Position numbers and translations under genes: made by a program. Shown here in pieces: positions 7,892-15,598 of a stretch of DNA of 64,000 bases. The notes below the pieces were generated by a model. The model did no database searches. It was given only the letters and a program-made list of their open reading frames with translations, and had not been told where the DNA came from. The DNA comes from Eggerthella sp. YY7918. Lineage in GTDB: Bacteria; Actinomycetota; Coriobacteriia; Coriobacteriales; Eggerthellaceae. Location of the stretch: assembly GCF_000270285.1 (NCBI RefSeq), contig NC_015738.1:1240001-1304000 (forward strand). Reading direction: 5' to 3'. Position 1 is the stretch's first letter. Each line of letters begins with the position of its first letter.

Positions 7892-8773
7892 ATGGAGCTG
7901 CGTACGTTGCGCTATTTCTTGGCTCTCGCACAAGAAGGCACCATCTCCAATGCGGCGAAGGCTTTGCATGTGACGCAGCCGACACTGTCCCGACAGCTTT
8001 CCGACCTGGAGAAAAGCTTCGGAAAACAGCTGTTCGAACGCGGTGCCAAGCGTATCGTACTTACCGACGAGGGTGCGCGTCTGCGTGAGTACGCCGAATC
8101 CATTGTGGCGCTGGCTGACAAGGCGGAGGCCGAACTTGCCCAACCGGAGAAGGCGGTAAGCGGAGATGTCTATGTAGGCTGCGGCGAGACCGATGCTATG
8201 CGTATTGCTCTGCGTGCAGCTAAGCGTTTGCGTGAAGTATATCCAGACATTTATCTGCATTTATCAAGCGGCTCAAGCGCCGATTTAATGGATCGCTTTG
8301 ATGACGGTTTGTTTGACTTCATTTTGGAGTGCGAGTTGGTTAGTCGCCCTGATTGCGAAGAGCTGCCTCTGCCTGCGACGGATGTGTGGGGCGCGCTCAT
8401 GCGTAAAGACCATCCTCTTGCCAAGCTTGATGCGGTGGGAATAGACGACCTGATAGGGGTGCCTCTTATTTGTGGTCGTCAAGCGCTCAAAGCAGGTAAG
8501 ATGCGCGAGTGGGCGGGTGTGTCTATCGACAAATGGGATGTTGTGGCTACCTATAATCTCATTCTCAACGGTGCCCTTATGGTGGAAGAGGGCATGGGCG
8601 TGGCTATCTGCTATGACCGACTCATTCGCCTGTCGGATGAGGGAGTGCTGTGTTTTCGGCCGCTTAGCCCGTCGCTTGTTTCTCAAATGGGAATCGTTTG
8701 GAAGAAGCACCGACGCCTTTCAAAAGCTGCTGCCACGTTTTTGGAGTACGTGAGGCGGGAGTGCGAAGCTTGA
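7892..8773 (+). CDS. LysR-family transcriptional regulator
   Basis: The protein has 293 residues. The winged helix-turn-helix is at the N-terminus (M-E-L-R-T-L-R-Y-F, N-A-A-K-A-L-H-V-T-Q-P-T-L-S-R-Q-L), followed by the periplasmic-binding-like effector domain. ATG 7892 is preferred over the in-frame GTG at 7883 because GAGGAAGGG sits eight bases before it. It is transcribed divergently from the MFS pump, which is its most likely target. Effector unknown. Confidence 0.92.
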   Translation: MELRTLRYFLALAQEGTISNAAKALHVTQPTLSRQLSDLEKSFGKQLFERGAKRIVLTDEGARLREYAESIVALADKAEAELAQPEKAVSGDVYVGCGETDAMRIALRAAKRLREVYPDIYLHLSSGSSADLMDRFDDGLFDFILECELVSRPDCEELPLPATDVWGALMRKDHPLAKLDAVGIDDLIGVPLICGRQALKAGKMREWAGVSIDKWDVVATYNLILNGALMVEEGMGVAICYDRLIRLSDEGVLCFRPLSPSLVSQMGIVWKKHRRLSKAAATFLEYVRRECEA

Positions 8774-8846
8774 GGCAACATCGATAAAAACAAACCCATT
8801 ATGTGAGCCACTGGGTTGATCTTCACGCAGCATCGCCCCGCGCGAA

Positions 8847-8862
8847 TGTTTCACGTGAAACA
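8847..8862. other. parS centromere site
   Basis: TGTTTCACGTGAAACA is an exact match to the bacterial parS palindrome bound by ParB/Spo0J. It stands in the 589-base gap 8774-9362, which holds no gene. The long inverted repeat at 8885-9037 follows it. The rest of the gap (9038-9362) shows nothing clear apart from the AAAGGAG ribosome site of the next gene. Confidence 0.9.
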
Positions 8863-8884
8863 TTCGTACGCGTTATGCCCGAGC

Positions 8885-9037
8885 TGGCCCCAAATCAGGG
8901 GTTGTGGCAATTTTTGTGTGTTCAGCTATGCTTCATGGCGAAGAGGGAACTCTGCGACCAGGGCATTCTGAAGTGCTGCGAATTTTTTTCTGCCCAAGCC
9001 TCTTCAAAAAATTGCCACAGCCCCCGATTTGGGACCA
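8885..9037. repeat. 153-bp element with 31-bp imperfect terminal inverted repeats
   Basis: The arms read TGGYCCCAAATCRGGGG then YTGTGGCAATTTTT, with three differences between the left (8885-8915) and right (9007-9037) copies. A nested stem GAAGAGG/CCTCTTC (8940-8946/8999-9005) lies inside. There is no coding potential and no clear target-site duplication. It could be a MITE-like element or a large hairpin. A related structure occurs at 33796-33964. Confidence 0.6.
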
Positions 9038-9362
9038 CATGAAGTATCTGGTTCTCTTAGGCTCGCGTCTCCTCATTTTGTATGCTTTCTAGGCATGAAG
9101 ATAATTCCAATATAGGCATTAGCTTTATTAGTGCGCTGCCCTCAGAATACAGTTAACAAAAGAAATCTTTCCAAAGTGCTTCGAAAGGGAAATAGGGGTA
9201 TATAGGCTTGTTGTTCCCGCACCTGTATCACCTGCGTCTTTGTTGGTATCGGCATTGTTCGCTGCGCGTTCTGTGCTGCGAGCATCTCATATAAGACGCG
9301 TCTCTCCCTTTGCATATGCGGGCAGCGGAGTGCGGTCGATTGATATGAGGAAAGGAGCTGGC

Positions 9363-10796
9363 ATGGCAGGCAGACAAGAAGACACGCTTGACCGGCGAAC
9401 ATTCGTAATGGGGTCGGCGGGGTTTGGCATGGCAGTGCTTGCGGGATCCCTTGTGGGCTGCGCTCCTTCCAGAAGCGACGAAGTCGTGAATTCGGAGTCT
9501 GAACCATCGCTTTCGCCCGATGCTCCTGCTTCTGCTGAACCGATCCCAACCGAATCGCTGCCCTACGATTCGGTATTTCCCGAACATGAACCGTTGGGCC
9601 GTGGTGTGGGCGCGTGTCCCGGGCGAGTAGCATGGGTGCGCGATGGCGCGGCGGTTGTGTGGGATGGATCTGGCTATTGGTGGCAGCATGAGCACTTTAA
9701 TGAAGAGGCTCTGCACGCTATGGTGGCAGACGGTATTGCCGCCACTGCGGGTGTTGACGACGCTCGCGCAGGCTGGCGCGTACTGTTTGAAAGCCACAAT
9801 GAACGTGCGGGTCGAACAGGCGGCTACGTTTCCGGCCAAAAGATTGCCATCAAGGCTAACATGAATGGTTCTGGTACGTTTGGTACAAGCGAAGAAAGCT
9901 CGATGAGCTATACCACGCCGGTTTTGTTGCGTGCGCTTTTGATGTCGTTGGTGGAAGATGCGCAGGTGCCCGCAAGCGCTATCACCGTATACGATGTGTG
10001 TCGAATTTTTCCTGATCATATGATTGAACTTTGCTCGGAAGATGTGCTTGCGGGTGTGCGCTTTCTTCATCGGGACGAGGGCGGTCCCCGCGATGCGGCA
10101 GGTGATGAAAATGCGCCCGTGGTATGGTCGGCCGATGTAGCGGGCGCGACTAATGTTGTGCCTGCTTGCGTTTCCGAAGCTGATTACCTTATCAATTTGG
10201 CAAGTCTTAAAGGCCACAGCTATGGTCTGACCCTTTCTGCCAAGAATCACTTCGGTTCGCTTGTGAACAGCAGTCGGCTTCGACCGCCAGAGGCAGCTGG
10301 CATTCATCGCTACGTGTCAGGCCAGACGATGGGTTCCTATACGGTGCTTGTCGACCTGCTGGCAAACCACTATCTGGGAGCAAAAACCATGCTGTGGATG
10401 CTCGACGGACTTGTCGTAGCGACATCGGAGGGTGCAACGGTTACGGCCGAGGCTGCGCGATGGGAGAGCGAACCCTTTAACGGGGGATTTACGGCAAGCT
10501 TATTCTTCTCACAAGATCCAGTTGCGCTCGATTCGGTAGGGGCGGATTTCCTTATCAACGAACCAGCTGTTACGTCGCGCAATACCGCACTCGCGGGCAA
10601 TGGGGGAGTGGAGAACTATCTGCACGAAGCAGCGCTTGCTGCGTCTGCGCCGTCGGGCACCGTATATTTGGATGGCGCGGGGACTGCGGTAGAAAGCCTC
10701 GGGGTTCACGAGCACTGGAATAATTCCACCGAGCGTCTCTACAGTCGCGATCGCGGTCAGCCCGAAGGCATCGAGCTTGTGCGCATCCTGCGGTAA
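9363..10796 (+). CDS. Tat-exported lipoprotein of the DUF362 family
   Basis: The protein has 477 residues. The N-terminus carries a twin-arginine signal (D-R-R-T-F-V-M-G-S) and a lipobox ending L-V-G-C at about residue 33, then a Ser/Pro/Glu-rich linker. The body matches DUF362: K-I-A-I-K-A-N-M-N, Y-T-T-P-V-L-L-R-A-L, and a later segment N-L-A-S-L-K-G-H-S-Y-G. Tat export suggests folding or cofactor loading in the cytoplasm, but no Cys-cluster is seen. ATG 9363 has AAAGGAG five bases upstream. The last 107 bases of the gene are duplicated about 1.1 kb downstream. Function unknown; members often occur near redox enzymes. Confidence 0.8.
   Translation: MAGRQEDTLDRRTFVMGSAGFGMAVLAGSLVGCAPSRSDEVVNSESEPSLSPDAPASAEPIPTESLPYDSVFPEHEPLGRGVGACPGRVAWVRDGAAVVWDGSGYWWQHEHFNEEALHAMVADGIAATAGVDDARAGWRVLFESHNERAGRTGGYVSGQKIAIKANMNGSGTFGTSEESSMSYTTPVLLRALLMSLVEDAQVPASAITVYDVCRIFPDHMIELCSEDVLAGVRFLHRDEGGPRDAAGDENAPVVWSADVAGATNVVPACVSEADYLINLASLKGHSYGLTLSAKNHFGSLVNSSRLRPPEAAGIHRYVSGQTMGSYTVLVDLLANHYLGAKTMLWMLDGLVVATSEGATVTAEAARWESEPFNGGFTASLFFSQDPVALDSVGADFLINEPAVTSRNTALAGNGGVENYLHEAALAASAPSGTVYLDGAGTAVESLGVHEHWNNSTERLYSRDRGQPEGIELVRILR
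10690..10796. repeat. 107-bp direct repeat, copy 1 (3' end of the DUF362 gene)
   Basis: This is identical to 11797-11903 except for three C/T transitions. It includes the final 35 codons and stop of the lipoprotein gene. Together the copies bracket the HigBA module. Confidence 0.9.
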
Positions 10797-10972
10797 GTGA
10801 CCTTGATACAGAATGCCCGGGTTTGACGATGGGCTAGTTTTTCGGCGATCATTCGCCGAACGTATGCAGCAGTTTCCACGCTTCATTCGCCCTCGCTCAT
10901 TCTCTTTACCTTAATGTTTAGGACTGGTGCGTATCAAAGCATCCGGCTTCGTTTGAAGAATCGCTGTAGGAG

Positions 10973-11269
10973 CTAGTTGACGAGCACTTCGACATTTGGG
11001 AGCGACAGCGGATCAAGGGTTTTAAGCTGATAGGTGGTCTGTAGCTGCAGCCAGAAATCCGGCGTGGTGCCAAGGGCTGTGCCGATGAGGTACGCCATGT
11101 CGGGTGTGATGGCCCGCTTGCCGTTGACGATGTCAGACACGGCCGATTGGGGCTTGCCAATGGCCTTCGCCAGCCGATACTGCGATATGCCGAGCGGCTC
11201 AAGAAACTCCTCCTTGAGAATCTCGCCAGGCGTGGAAATGTATGTATCAATGGTAGTCAACAAGCTCAA
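10973..11269 (-). CDS. higA: HigA-type antitoxin, XRE family
   Basis: The protein has 98 residues, starting M-S-L-L-T-T-I-D-T-Y-I-S-T-P-G-E-I-L-K-E-E-F. The helix-turn-helix follows: I-S-Q-Y-R-L-A-K-A-I-G, then Q-S-A-V-S-D-I-V-N-G-K-R-A-I-T. The P-G-E-I-L-x-E-E-F start is characteristic of HigA/VapI antitoxins. It overlaps the preceding HigB gene by 23 bases (toxin first, as usual in higBA). It should bind HigB and repress the operon promoter upstream of 11540. A decayed relative of its C-terminus lies at 14747-14810. Confidence 0.9.
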   Translation of the reverse strand: MSLLTTIDTYISTPGEILKEEFLEPLGISQYRLAKAIGKPQSAVSDIVNGKRAITPDMAYLIGTALGTTPDFWLQLQTTYQLKTLDPLSLPNVEVLVN

Positions 11270-11540
11270 CTCCTTCGATGCCGTGTTTGGTCCAAAGGAA
11301 GCAAAGCCGCCATTGCCGGTTCACCCGGATGCTGTAGCATCCGGCGCGATCTCCGCTCAACCGTTCGAGGCGATTACTCGGTGGAACGCGTAAGTCGTTC
11401 AGCGATCCCGATGCCTCGGCTGCGTCGAGCATTTGGAGTTTGCGAAACAAGCTTCGGCGCAGCTCGGGAGGGACGCGCCGGGGAATAAATCGGCTGCTGT
11501 CGAGCCAGAACGCTTCGATGTCACGGTCTTTGAATCGCAT
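11247..11540 (-). CDS. higB: HigB-type toxin, RelE superfamily
   Basis: The protein has 97 residues with typical HigB features: an N-terminal M-R-F-K-D-R-D-I-E-A-F-W, the segment L-R-V-P-P-S-N-R-L-E-R-L-S-G-D-R, and Y-S-I-R-V-N-R-Q-W-R-L-C-F. These match the plasmid-maintenance killer protein family, a ribosome-dependent mRNA interferase. It is the first gene of the two-gene operon. The whole module sits between two 107-bp direct repeats. Confidence 0.9.
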   Translation of the reverse strand: MRFKDRDIEAFWLDSSRFIPRRVPPELRRSLFRKLQMLDAAEASGSLNDLRVPPSNRLERLSGDRAGCYSIRVNRQWRLCFLWTKHGIEGVELVDYH

Positions 11541-11958
11541 GGCGGCTCCAATACTTCTGCGATACAGAATACTACTGCAATACAGATATAGTCAATAGGA
11601 ACATTTGTTCCATTATAGCACAAGCTTAGAAATGGATTTGATGACTATCTTGTACGTGCTGCTGATGAGCGATCAACATGTTTTCTCGTTAAGATTTGAA
11701 CCAAGATGAGAAAATCCGAACTTTTGAGTTAAGAAAATCCGAGAATCTCGTTTTATGTTTTCCGAATATACGCGCGAAGTTGATGAAGGTATGCGATAGA
11801 AAGCCTCGGGGTTCACGAGCACTGGAATAATTCCATCGAGCGTCTCTATAGCCGCGATCGCGGTCAGCCCGAAGGCATCGAGCTTGTGCGCATCCTGCGG
11901 TAATCCTCAGGGAAGCACGTCGCGCCTCTTTCTGGTTGCGGCACGCACCCTCTCCGCG
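11541..11958. other. Intergenic region with AGAAAATCCGA repeats and the duplicated DUF362 tail
   Basis: AT-rich sequence upstream of higB (11541-11640) should hold the higBA promoter. Two copies of AGAAAATCCGA follow (about 11709 and 11732). From 11797 to 11903 lies the second copy of the DUF362 gene end, without any gene in front of it. No intact gene is present. Confidence 0.6.
11797..11903. repeat. 107-bp direct repeat, copy 2 (orphan gene tail)
   Basis: This is a copy of 10690-10796 with three transitions. It retains the stop codon but has lost all upstream coding sequence. It probably arose when the HigBA segment entered, or by tandem duplication followed by deletion. Confidence 0.9.
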
Positions 11959-13101
11959 TTAGGCGAACAGTGTGGCTGCCTGTTGCATGCGTTCGGCAAT
12001 AGGTACGCCGAAGGGGCAACGAGGCTCGCAGGCGGCGCAGCCTGTGCAGTCGGCGGCGGTGGCATCGAGCGCTTCGTAGTGGGCACGCAGTGAGGCGGGC
12101 GGCTCGTCTTGCATGGTGGCCAGGTCGTAGAACTTGTTGACGGTAGCGATGTCGATCCCGGCCGTGCAGGGAGCGCAATGGCCGCAGTAGGTGCACTGGC
12201 CGAAATAGGCGTGCTTCGGCGCATTGGCCAGCACGCTTGCGTAGTCGCGTGCGGTTTCGTCGGCAGTTTCGTACGCCACGGCGTCATCGACGTGGGACGG
12301 CGTATCGAAGCCGGCCATAATGCTGGCCACAGCCGGGCGGGTGAGTGCGTAGTGGATGCACTGCACGGGGGTCATCGCTACGCCAAAGGGCGATGCCTCA
12401 GCGCTGAACAAACGGCCGCCTGCATACCCCTTCATGACGGTGAGGCCCACGCCTTCGCGTTCGCAGAGGGCGTACAACTCGGCGCGGGCAGGATCCATGC
12501 CGCCCAGTTCATCGGCATAGTTAAACGTGAATGCTTCGTCCAGGCTGGTAGTGGCCGGCAGCAGGTCGAAGGCGGGGTTCACGCTGAACATGACCATTTC
12601 GATTTCGCCGGAGAGTACCGCGCGGCGCGCCACTTCCGGATTATGGGTAGAAAGACCTATATGGCCGATGGTGCCCGCATCGCGCAGCCCGCGCACGTAG
12701 TCGATGAAAGGGCCGGCCATGATGCCTTCGTACTCCTCCACGTCGTCCACGTAGTGGATCATGCCGAGCTCTACATGGTCGGTACCCAGGCGCGTGAGCA
12801 AGTCCTCAAACGCGGGAATCACCTGGTCCATATCGCGGGTGCGCGTGTACTGGCCGTTCTGCCACGTGGAGCCGATGTGGCCTTGGATAATCCACCTCTC
12901 GCGTGTGTCTGTCAGTGCCGCGCCCAGGTTGCTGCGCACCTCAGGTCCGGCCATCCAGCAGTCAAGAATGTTGATGCCGACCTCCTCGCAGCGCGCCACG
13001 ACGGCACGCACCTCTTCAGGCGACTTCTTTTCCATCCACTCGGCCCCAAACCCAATTTCGCTCACCTTGAGTCCGGTGCGTCCCAGTTCGCGATAGTTCA
13101 T
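11959..13101 (-). CDS. Aldo/keto reductase-fold protein with C-terminal ferredoxin domain
   Basis: The protein has 380 residues and starts M-N-Y-R-E-L-G-R-T-G-L-K-V-S, an aldo/keto reductase N-terminus. Two [4Fe-4S] motifs close the protein (C-T-Y-C-G-H-C-A-P-C and C-T-G-C-A-A-C-E-P-R-C-P). As in the paralogue at 5244-6410, the catalytic Tyr and Lys are absent (I-L-D-C-W-M-A-G and I-Q-G-H-I-G-S at the expected places), while the histidine is kept (G-M-I-H-Y-V). The shared Q-x-H-x-G suggests a distinct active site. GAAAGGGAAACGTATC precedes the start. It is followed upstream on the same strand by a cupin gene. Confidence 0.85.
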   Translation of the reverse strand: MNYRELGRTGLKVSEIGFGAEWMEKKSPEEVRAVVARCEEVGINILDCWMAGPEVRSNLGAALTDTRERWIIQGHIGSTWQNGQYTRTRDMDQVIPAFEDLLTRLGTDHVELGMIHYVDDVEEYEGIMAGPFIDYVRGLRDAGTIGHIGLSTHNPEVARRAVLSGEIEMVMFSVNPAFDLLPATTSLDEAFTFNYADELGGMDPARAELYALCEREGVGLTVMKGYAGGRLFSAEASPFGVAMTPVQCIHYALTRPAVASIMAGFDTPSHVDDAVAYETADETARDYASVLANAPKHAYFGQCTYCGHCAPCTAGIDIATVNKFYDLATMQDEPPASLRAHYEALDATAADCTGCAACEPRCPFGVPIAERMQQAATLFA

Positions 13102-13164
13102 GATACGTTTCCCTTTCGCCTGACTTTGTTCCTTTTTGCATGATATAACGAGAACCGGTTCGGC

Positions 13165-13617
13165 TTAATGGCCAAGCTTTGCGTACTCGTCGGCATCGAC
13201 CGCCTCGCACCATTCGTTGCTTGCATTCTCGCCGGGAACCTCAAAGGCCAGATGTGAGAACCAGCTGTCAGTCGCGGCTTCGTGCCAATGCTTCACCTCG
13301 GCAGGAATATGCACGACATCGCCGGGTTTGAGTGCGCGTGCAGGCTGACCCCACTCCTGATACCAGCCGCGGCCGCCCACGCATACAAGCATCTGTCCGC
13401 CGCCTGTGGTAGCGTGGTGGATGTGCCAGTGGTTGCGACAGCCCGGCTCGAACGTGACATTTATAAAGGGCACCTGCTCGGTGCTCACGGGGGCGAGGTA
13501 ACTCTGCCCGTCGAAAAACTGTGCGAACGCGTCGTTGGGATCCCCGATAGGGAACATCAGGTCGCGCTCGTAGGCGGCGCGTCCGTTGTCGTTGGTTTCG
13601 GTACGTGATGTAGTCAT
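13165..13617 (-). CDS. Cupin-domain protein
   Basis: The protein has 150 residues. The two cupin motifs are visible: G-C-R-N-H-W-H-I-H-H about residue 60, and P-G-D-V-V-H-I-P-A-E-V-K-H-W-H near residue 105, both offering metal-binding His. This small single-cupin type is often next to aldo/keto reductases and may act as an isomerase or decarboxylase accessory; the reaction is unknown. AGAGGCGTTCC precedes ATG 13617. Only 63 bases separate it from the aldo/keto reductase downstream, so the two are probably co-transcribed. Confidence 0.85.
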   Translation of the reverse strand: MTTSRTETNDNGRAAYERDLMFPIGDPNDAFAQFFDGQSYLAPVSTEQVPFINVTFEPGCRNHWHIHHATTGGGQMLVCVGGRGWYQEWGQPARALKPGDVVHIPAEVKHWHEAATDSWFSHLAFEVPGENASNEWCEAVDADEYAKLGH

Positions 13618-13690
13618 GGAACGCCTCTTTCTTCAATGATTGCCTGACCTACCCAGTGTGAACCTTGAAGTACGCTCCAAGTCAAGAGGC

Positions 13691-14038
13691 TTATTGTTGC
13701 TTTTGTGGCCGGTGGGCGTCGCCCCATTCGCAGAGGCCGTCAAGGAGGGGGATGAGAGAGCGCCCGCGTTCAGTTAAACTGTATTCCACCTTCGGGGGGA
13801 TTTGCGGGTATTCCTCGCGGTGGACGAGGCCGTCGGCTTCGAGTTCTTTGAGCGAGGAAGACAGCGTCTTGTACGTGATGGTGCCGATGTAGCGTTGCAG
13901 CTCGCCGGTGCGTACCACACCGAACTCCATGAGGGTGTAGAGGATAGTCATCTTGTACTTGCCACTGATGAGCGACAGGGTGTAGCTGAATCCGGTGGTG
14001 TCCAGCCGCTCGTTAGAGATACAGCGCTTATCAGCCAT
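13691..14038 (-). CDS. HxlR-family winged-helix regulator
   Basis: The protein has 115 residues with the HxlR pattern: I-S-G-K-Y-K-M-T-I-L-Y-T-L, F-x-x-L-Q-R-Y-I-G-T-I-T-Y-K-T-L-S-S-S-L-K-E-L-E, then Y-S-L-T-E-R-G-R-S-L. It diverges from the flavoprotein gene at 14198, with a dyad between them at 14101-14125. HxlR proteins commonly sense reactive electrophiles and control flavin reductases, which fits both neighbours. It may also control the cupin-reductase pair downstream. Confidence 0.9.
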   Translation of the reverse strand: MADKRCISNERLDTTGFSYTLSLISGKYKMTILYTLMEFGVVRTGELQRYIGTITYKTLSSSLKELEADGLVHREEYPQIPPKVEYSLTERGRSLIPLLDGLCEWGDAHRPQKQQ

Positions 14039-14100
14039 ACTTTCTCGCTTTCGTTCACGCTTTGATGTCGGTTTCTGGTTGCAATACTTTCCCTAAGGAT

Positions 14101-14125
14101 AGTACCCCACATGAATGTGCGTACT
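14101..14125. promoter_or_regulatory. Candidate HxlR operator
   Basis: AGTAC-CC-CACAT-GA-ATGTG-C-GTACT is a near-palindrome in the divergent promoter gap, with 5-bp outer and inner arms. It is placed to control both directions. Confidence 0.5.
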
Positions 14126-14197
14126 TGTTTCAATTCCTGTACTCCGTATGATAGCAGGAAAGACTAGGTTCGGCGAATACGGAAGGAAGGCAGCATC

Positions 14198-14743
14198 ATG
14201 GGGAAGCGGATCGTGGTTTTGAATGGAAGCCCGCGTAAGACGGGGAACACCTCGGCTCTGGTAGCGGCGTTTACGGAAGGTGCGCGCAAGGCGGGAAGCC
14301 AGGTTGACGTGTTCTTCCTGGATGGCATGGGTATCAACGGCTGCAAAGGGTGCTTCGGTGGCGGCAAGGACGCAGAGCATCCCTGTGTGCAGAAGGACGG
14401 CATGGATGCCATTTATCCGGCGTATCGGGAAGCTGACGTGGTGGTGCTTGCGTCGCCGCTGTACTACTGGTCGGTTTCTGGCCAGCTCAAGACTGTATTT
14501 GATCGCCTGTTTGCCGTAGCTGAGTGTAACTCGGACTATCGTAACCCCGTGAAGGACGCCGTGCTGCTGATGGCCGCCGAGGGTGACGGCTTCGAGGAAA
14601 GCATCTATTGGTACGAGCGGCTCATGGGTCACCTCGGCTGGACAGACAAGGGTCGCGTGCTCTGCGGCGGCGTGATGGATGTGGGCGATATCGCGGGTCG
14701 TCCTGAGCTTGAAGAGGCCCGCGCTTTGGGTGCCTCGCTGTAA
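14198..14743 (+). CDS. NAD(P)H-dependent FMN reductase-like flavoprotein
   Basis: The protein has 181 residues. It has the N-terminal flavodoxin-like loop G-S-P-R-K-T-G-N-T-S-A-L, the paired cysteines G-C-K-G-C-F seen in iron-sulfur flavoprotein relatives, and S-P-L-Y-Y-W-S-V-S-G-Q-L-K, the FMN-contact loop of the NADPH-dependent FMN reductase family. GGAAGGCAGCATC stands before the ATG. A third cysteine (H-P-C-V-Q) could complete a metal site. It is controlled in all likelihood by the divergent HxlR regulator. Likely quinone, nitro or flavin reduction. Confidence 0.85.
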   Translation: MGKRIVVLNGSPRKTGNTSALVAAFTEGARKAGSQVDVFFLDGMGINGCKGCFGGGKDAEHPCVQKDGMDAIYPAYREADVVVLASPLYYWSVSGQLKTVFDRLFAVAECNSDYRNPVKDAVLLMAAEGDGFEESIYWYERLMGHLGWTDKGRVLCGGVMDVGDIAGRPELEEARALGASL

Positions 14744-14746
14744 GGT

Positions 14747-14810
14747 TTAATTGACGAGTACCTACACATCCGGAAGCGCGAGCGTATTGAGGGTTTTAAG
14801 TTGACAGCTT
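14747..14810 (-). pseudogene. Remnant of a higA antitoxin gene end
   Basis: Read on the minus strand, the sequence encodes Q-L-K-T-L-N-T-L-A-L-P-D-V, a TAG stop, then V-L-V-N and a stop. The intact HigA at 10973 ends Q-L-K-T-L-D-P-L-S-L-P-N-V-E-V-L-V-N. The internal stop and the absence of the rest show decay. Confidence 0.7.
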
Positions 14811-14976
14811 TCGACTGGTGCTTATGAAAAAACTTATAGAGCGTGGTTAGAGAAAAACTGACCCCTGAGGCTGGGCGTCTATAGGCAGGTAACAGTTTCG
14901 TTGCGGCCTCGTTATGAACCCGTTTCCTTGGATACCATGAAGGAGAGGAAGGCATTCGCGAAAGGAGATGAGAGAC

Positions 14977-15528
14977 ATGAAACACATTACGATAAAGCAG
15001 GGGATGCGTACGGCAGTGGTTATGCTTTTCGCAGGTGCGTTGATGCTCTCCTTAAGCGGATGCTTTGTCGTGCGTGATAACGACGAGCAGGAGCGCATTG
15101 CCAAGCTTGAACGCGAACTCGACGAGTTGCGCGCGCAGCAGGATCAGGCCGACAAGAGCAAGGATGCGGCGACCGATTCGAAGGGGAGCACCGACAAGGG
15201 AAACTCAGCGGATCAGGGAACAACCAGCACCGATGCTACGGTGCAGGACTTCGCGAAACGTGTCGATGGGCTCATTGCACGCTCGCAAGCCGCAACCATA
15301 CCCTCCGACCGCAATGCAAAGATAGAGGCGTTCTTTGCACTCGATGCCGAGTTTGATGCGCTTGATACCGAAATGGACGCATATGAAGACAAGCGCGAGG
15401 CCGAATATCGCGCTGGCACCATCACCTGGGAAGAGTATCGCGCCATCGACCGCTCACTTGAAGAACTAGAGCATCGCCTTTCCGCCGAACAAGACAGCTT
15501 AGAGCTTCGCTTTGGCATAGACGACTAA
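14977..15528 (+). CDS. Predicted lipoprotein with coiled coil
   Basis: The protein has 183 residues. A hydrophobic signal ends in the lipobox L-S-G-C at about residue 29. The segment E-R-I-A-K-L-E-R-E-L-D-E-L-R is a short coiled coil, followed by a Ser/Thr/Lys/Asp-rich linker and a second, highly acidic helical part. ATG 14977 is nine bases after AAAGGAG; the in-frame ATG at 14968 abuts it and is too close. No family is recognised. The coiled coil plus linker suggests a surface-anchored structural protein. Confidence 0.65.
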   Translation: MKHITIKQGMRTAVVMLFAGALMLSLSGCFVVRDNDEQERIAKLERELDELRAQQDQADKSKDAATDSKGSTDKGNSADQGTTSTDATVQDFAKRVDGLIARSQAATIPSDRNAKIEAFFALDAEFDALDTEMDAYEDKREAEYRAGTITWEEYRAIDRSLEELEHRLSAEQDSLELRFGIDD

Positions 15529-15533
15529 AGGGA

Positions 15534-15576
15534 CAACGAGGCCCGGCGTGAGTGAAGTGACGTCGGGCCTTCGTTG
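15534..15576. terminator. Bidirectional terminator between the lipoprotein gene and ahcY
   Basis: AACGAGGCCCGGCG (from about 15536) pairs with CGTCGGGCCTTCGTT (about 15562-15576) with small imperfections. It lies between convergent genes. Confidence 0.6.
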
Positions 15577-15598
15577 GTTGAAGCTCTTGTGCGGGGTC

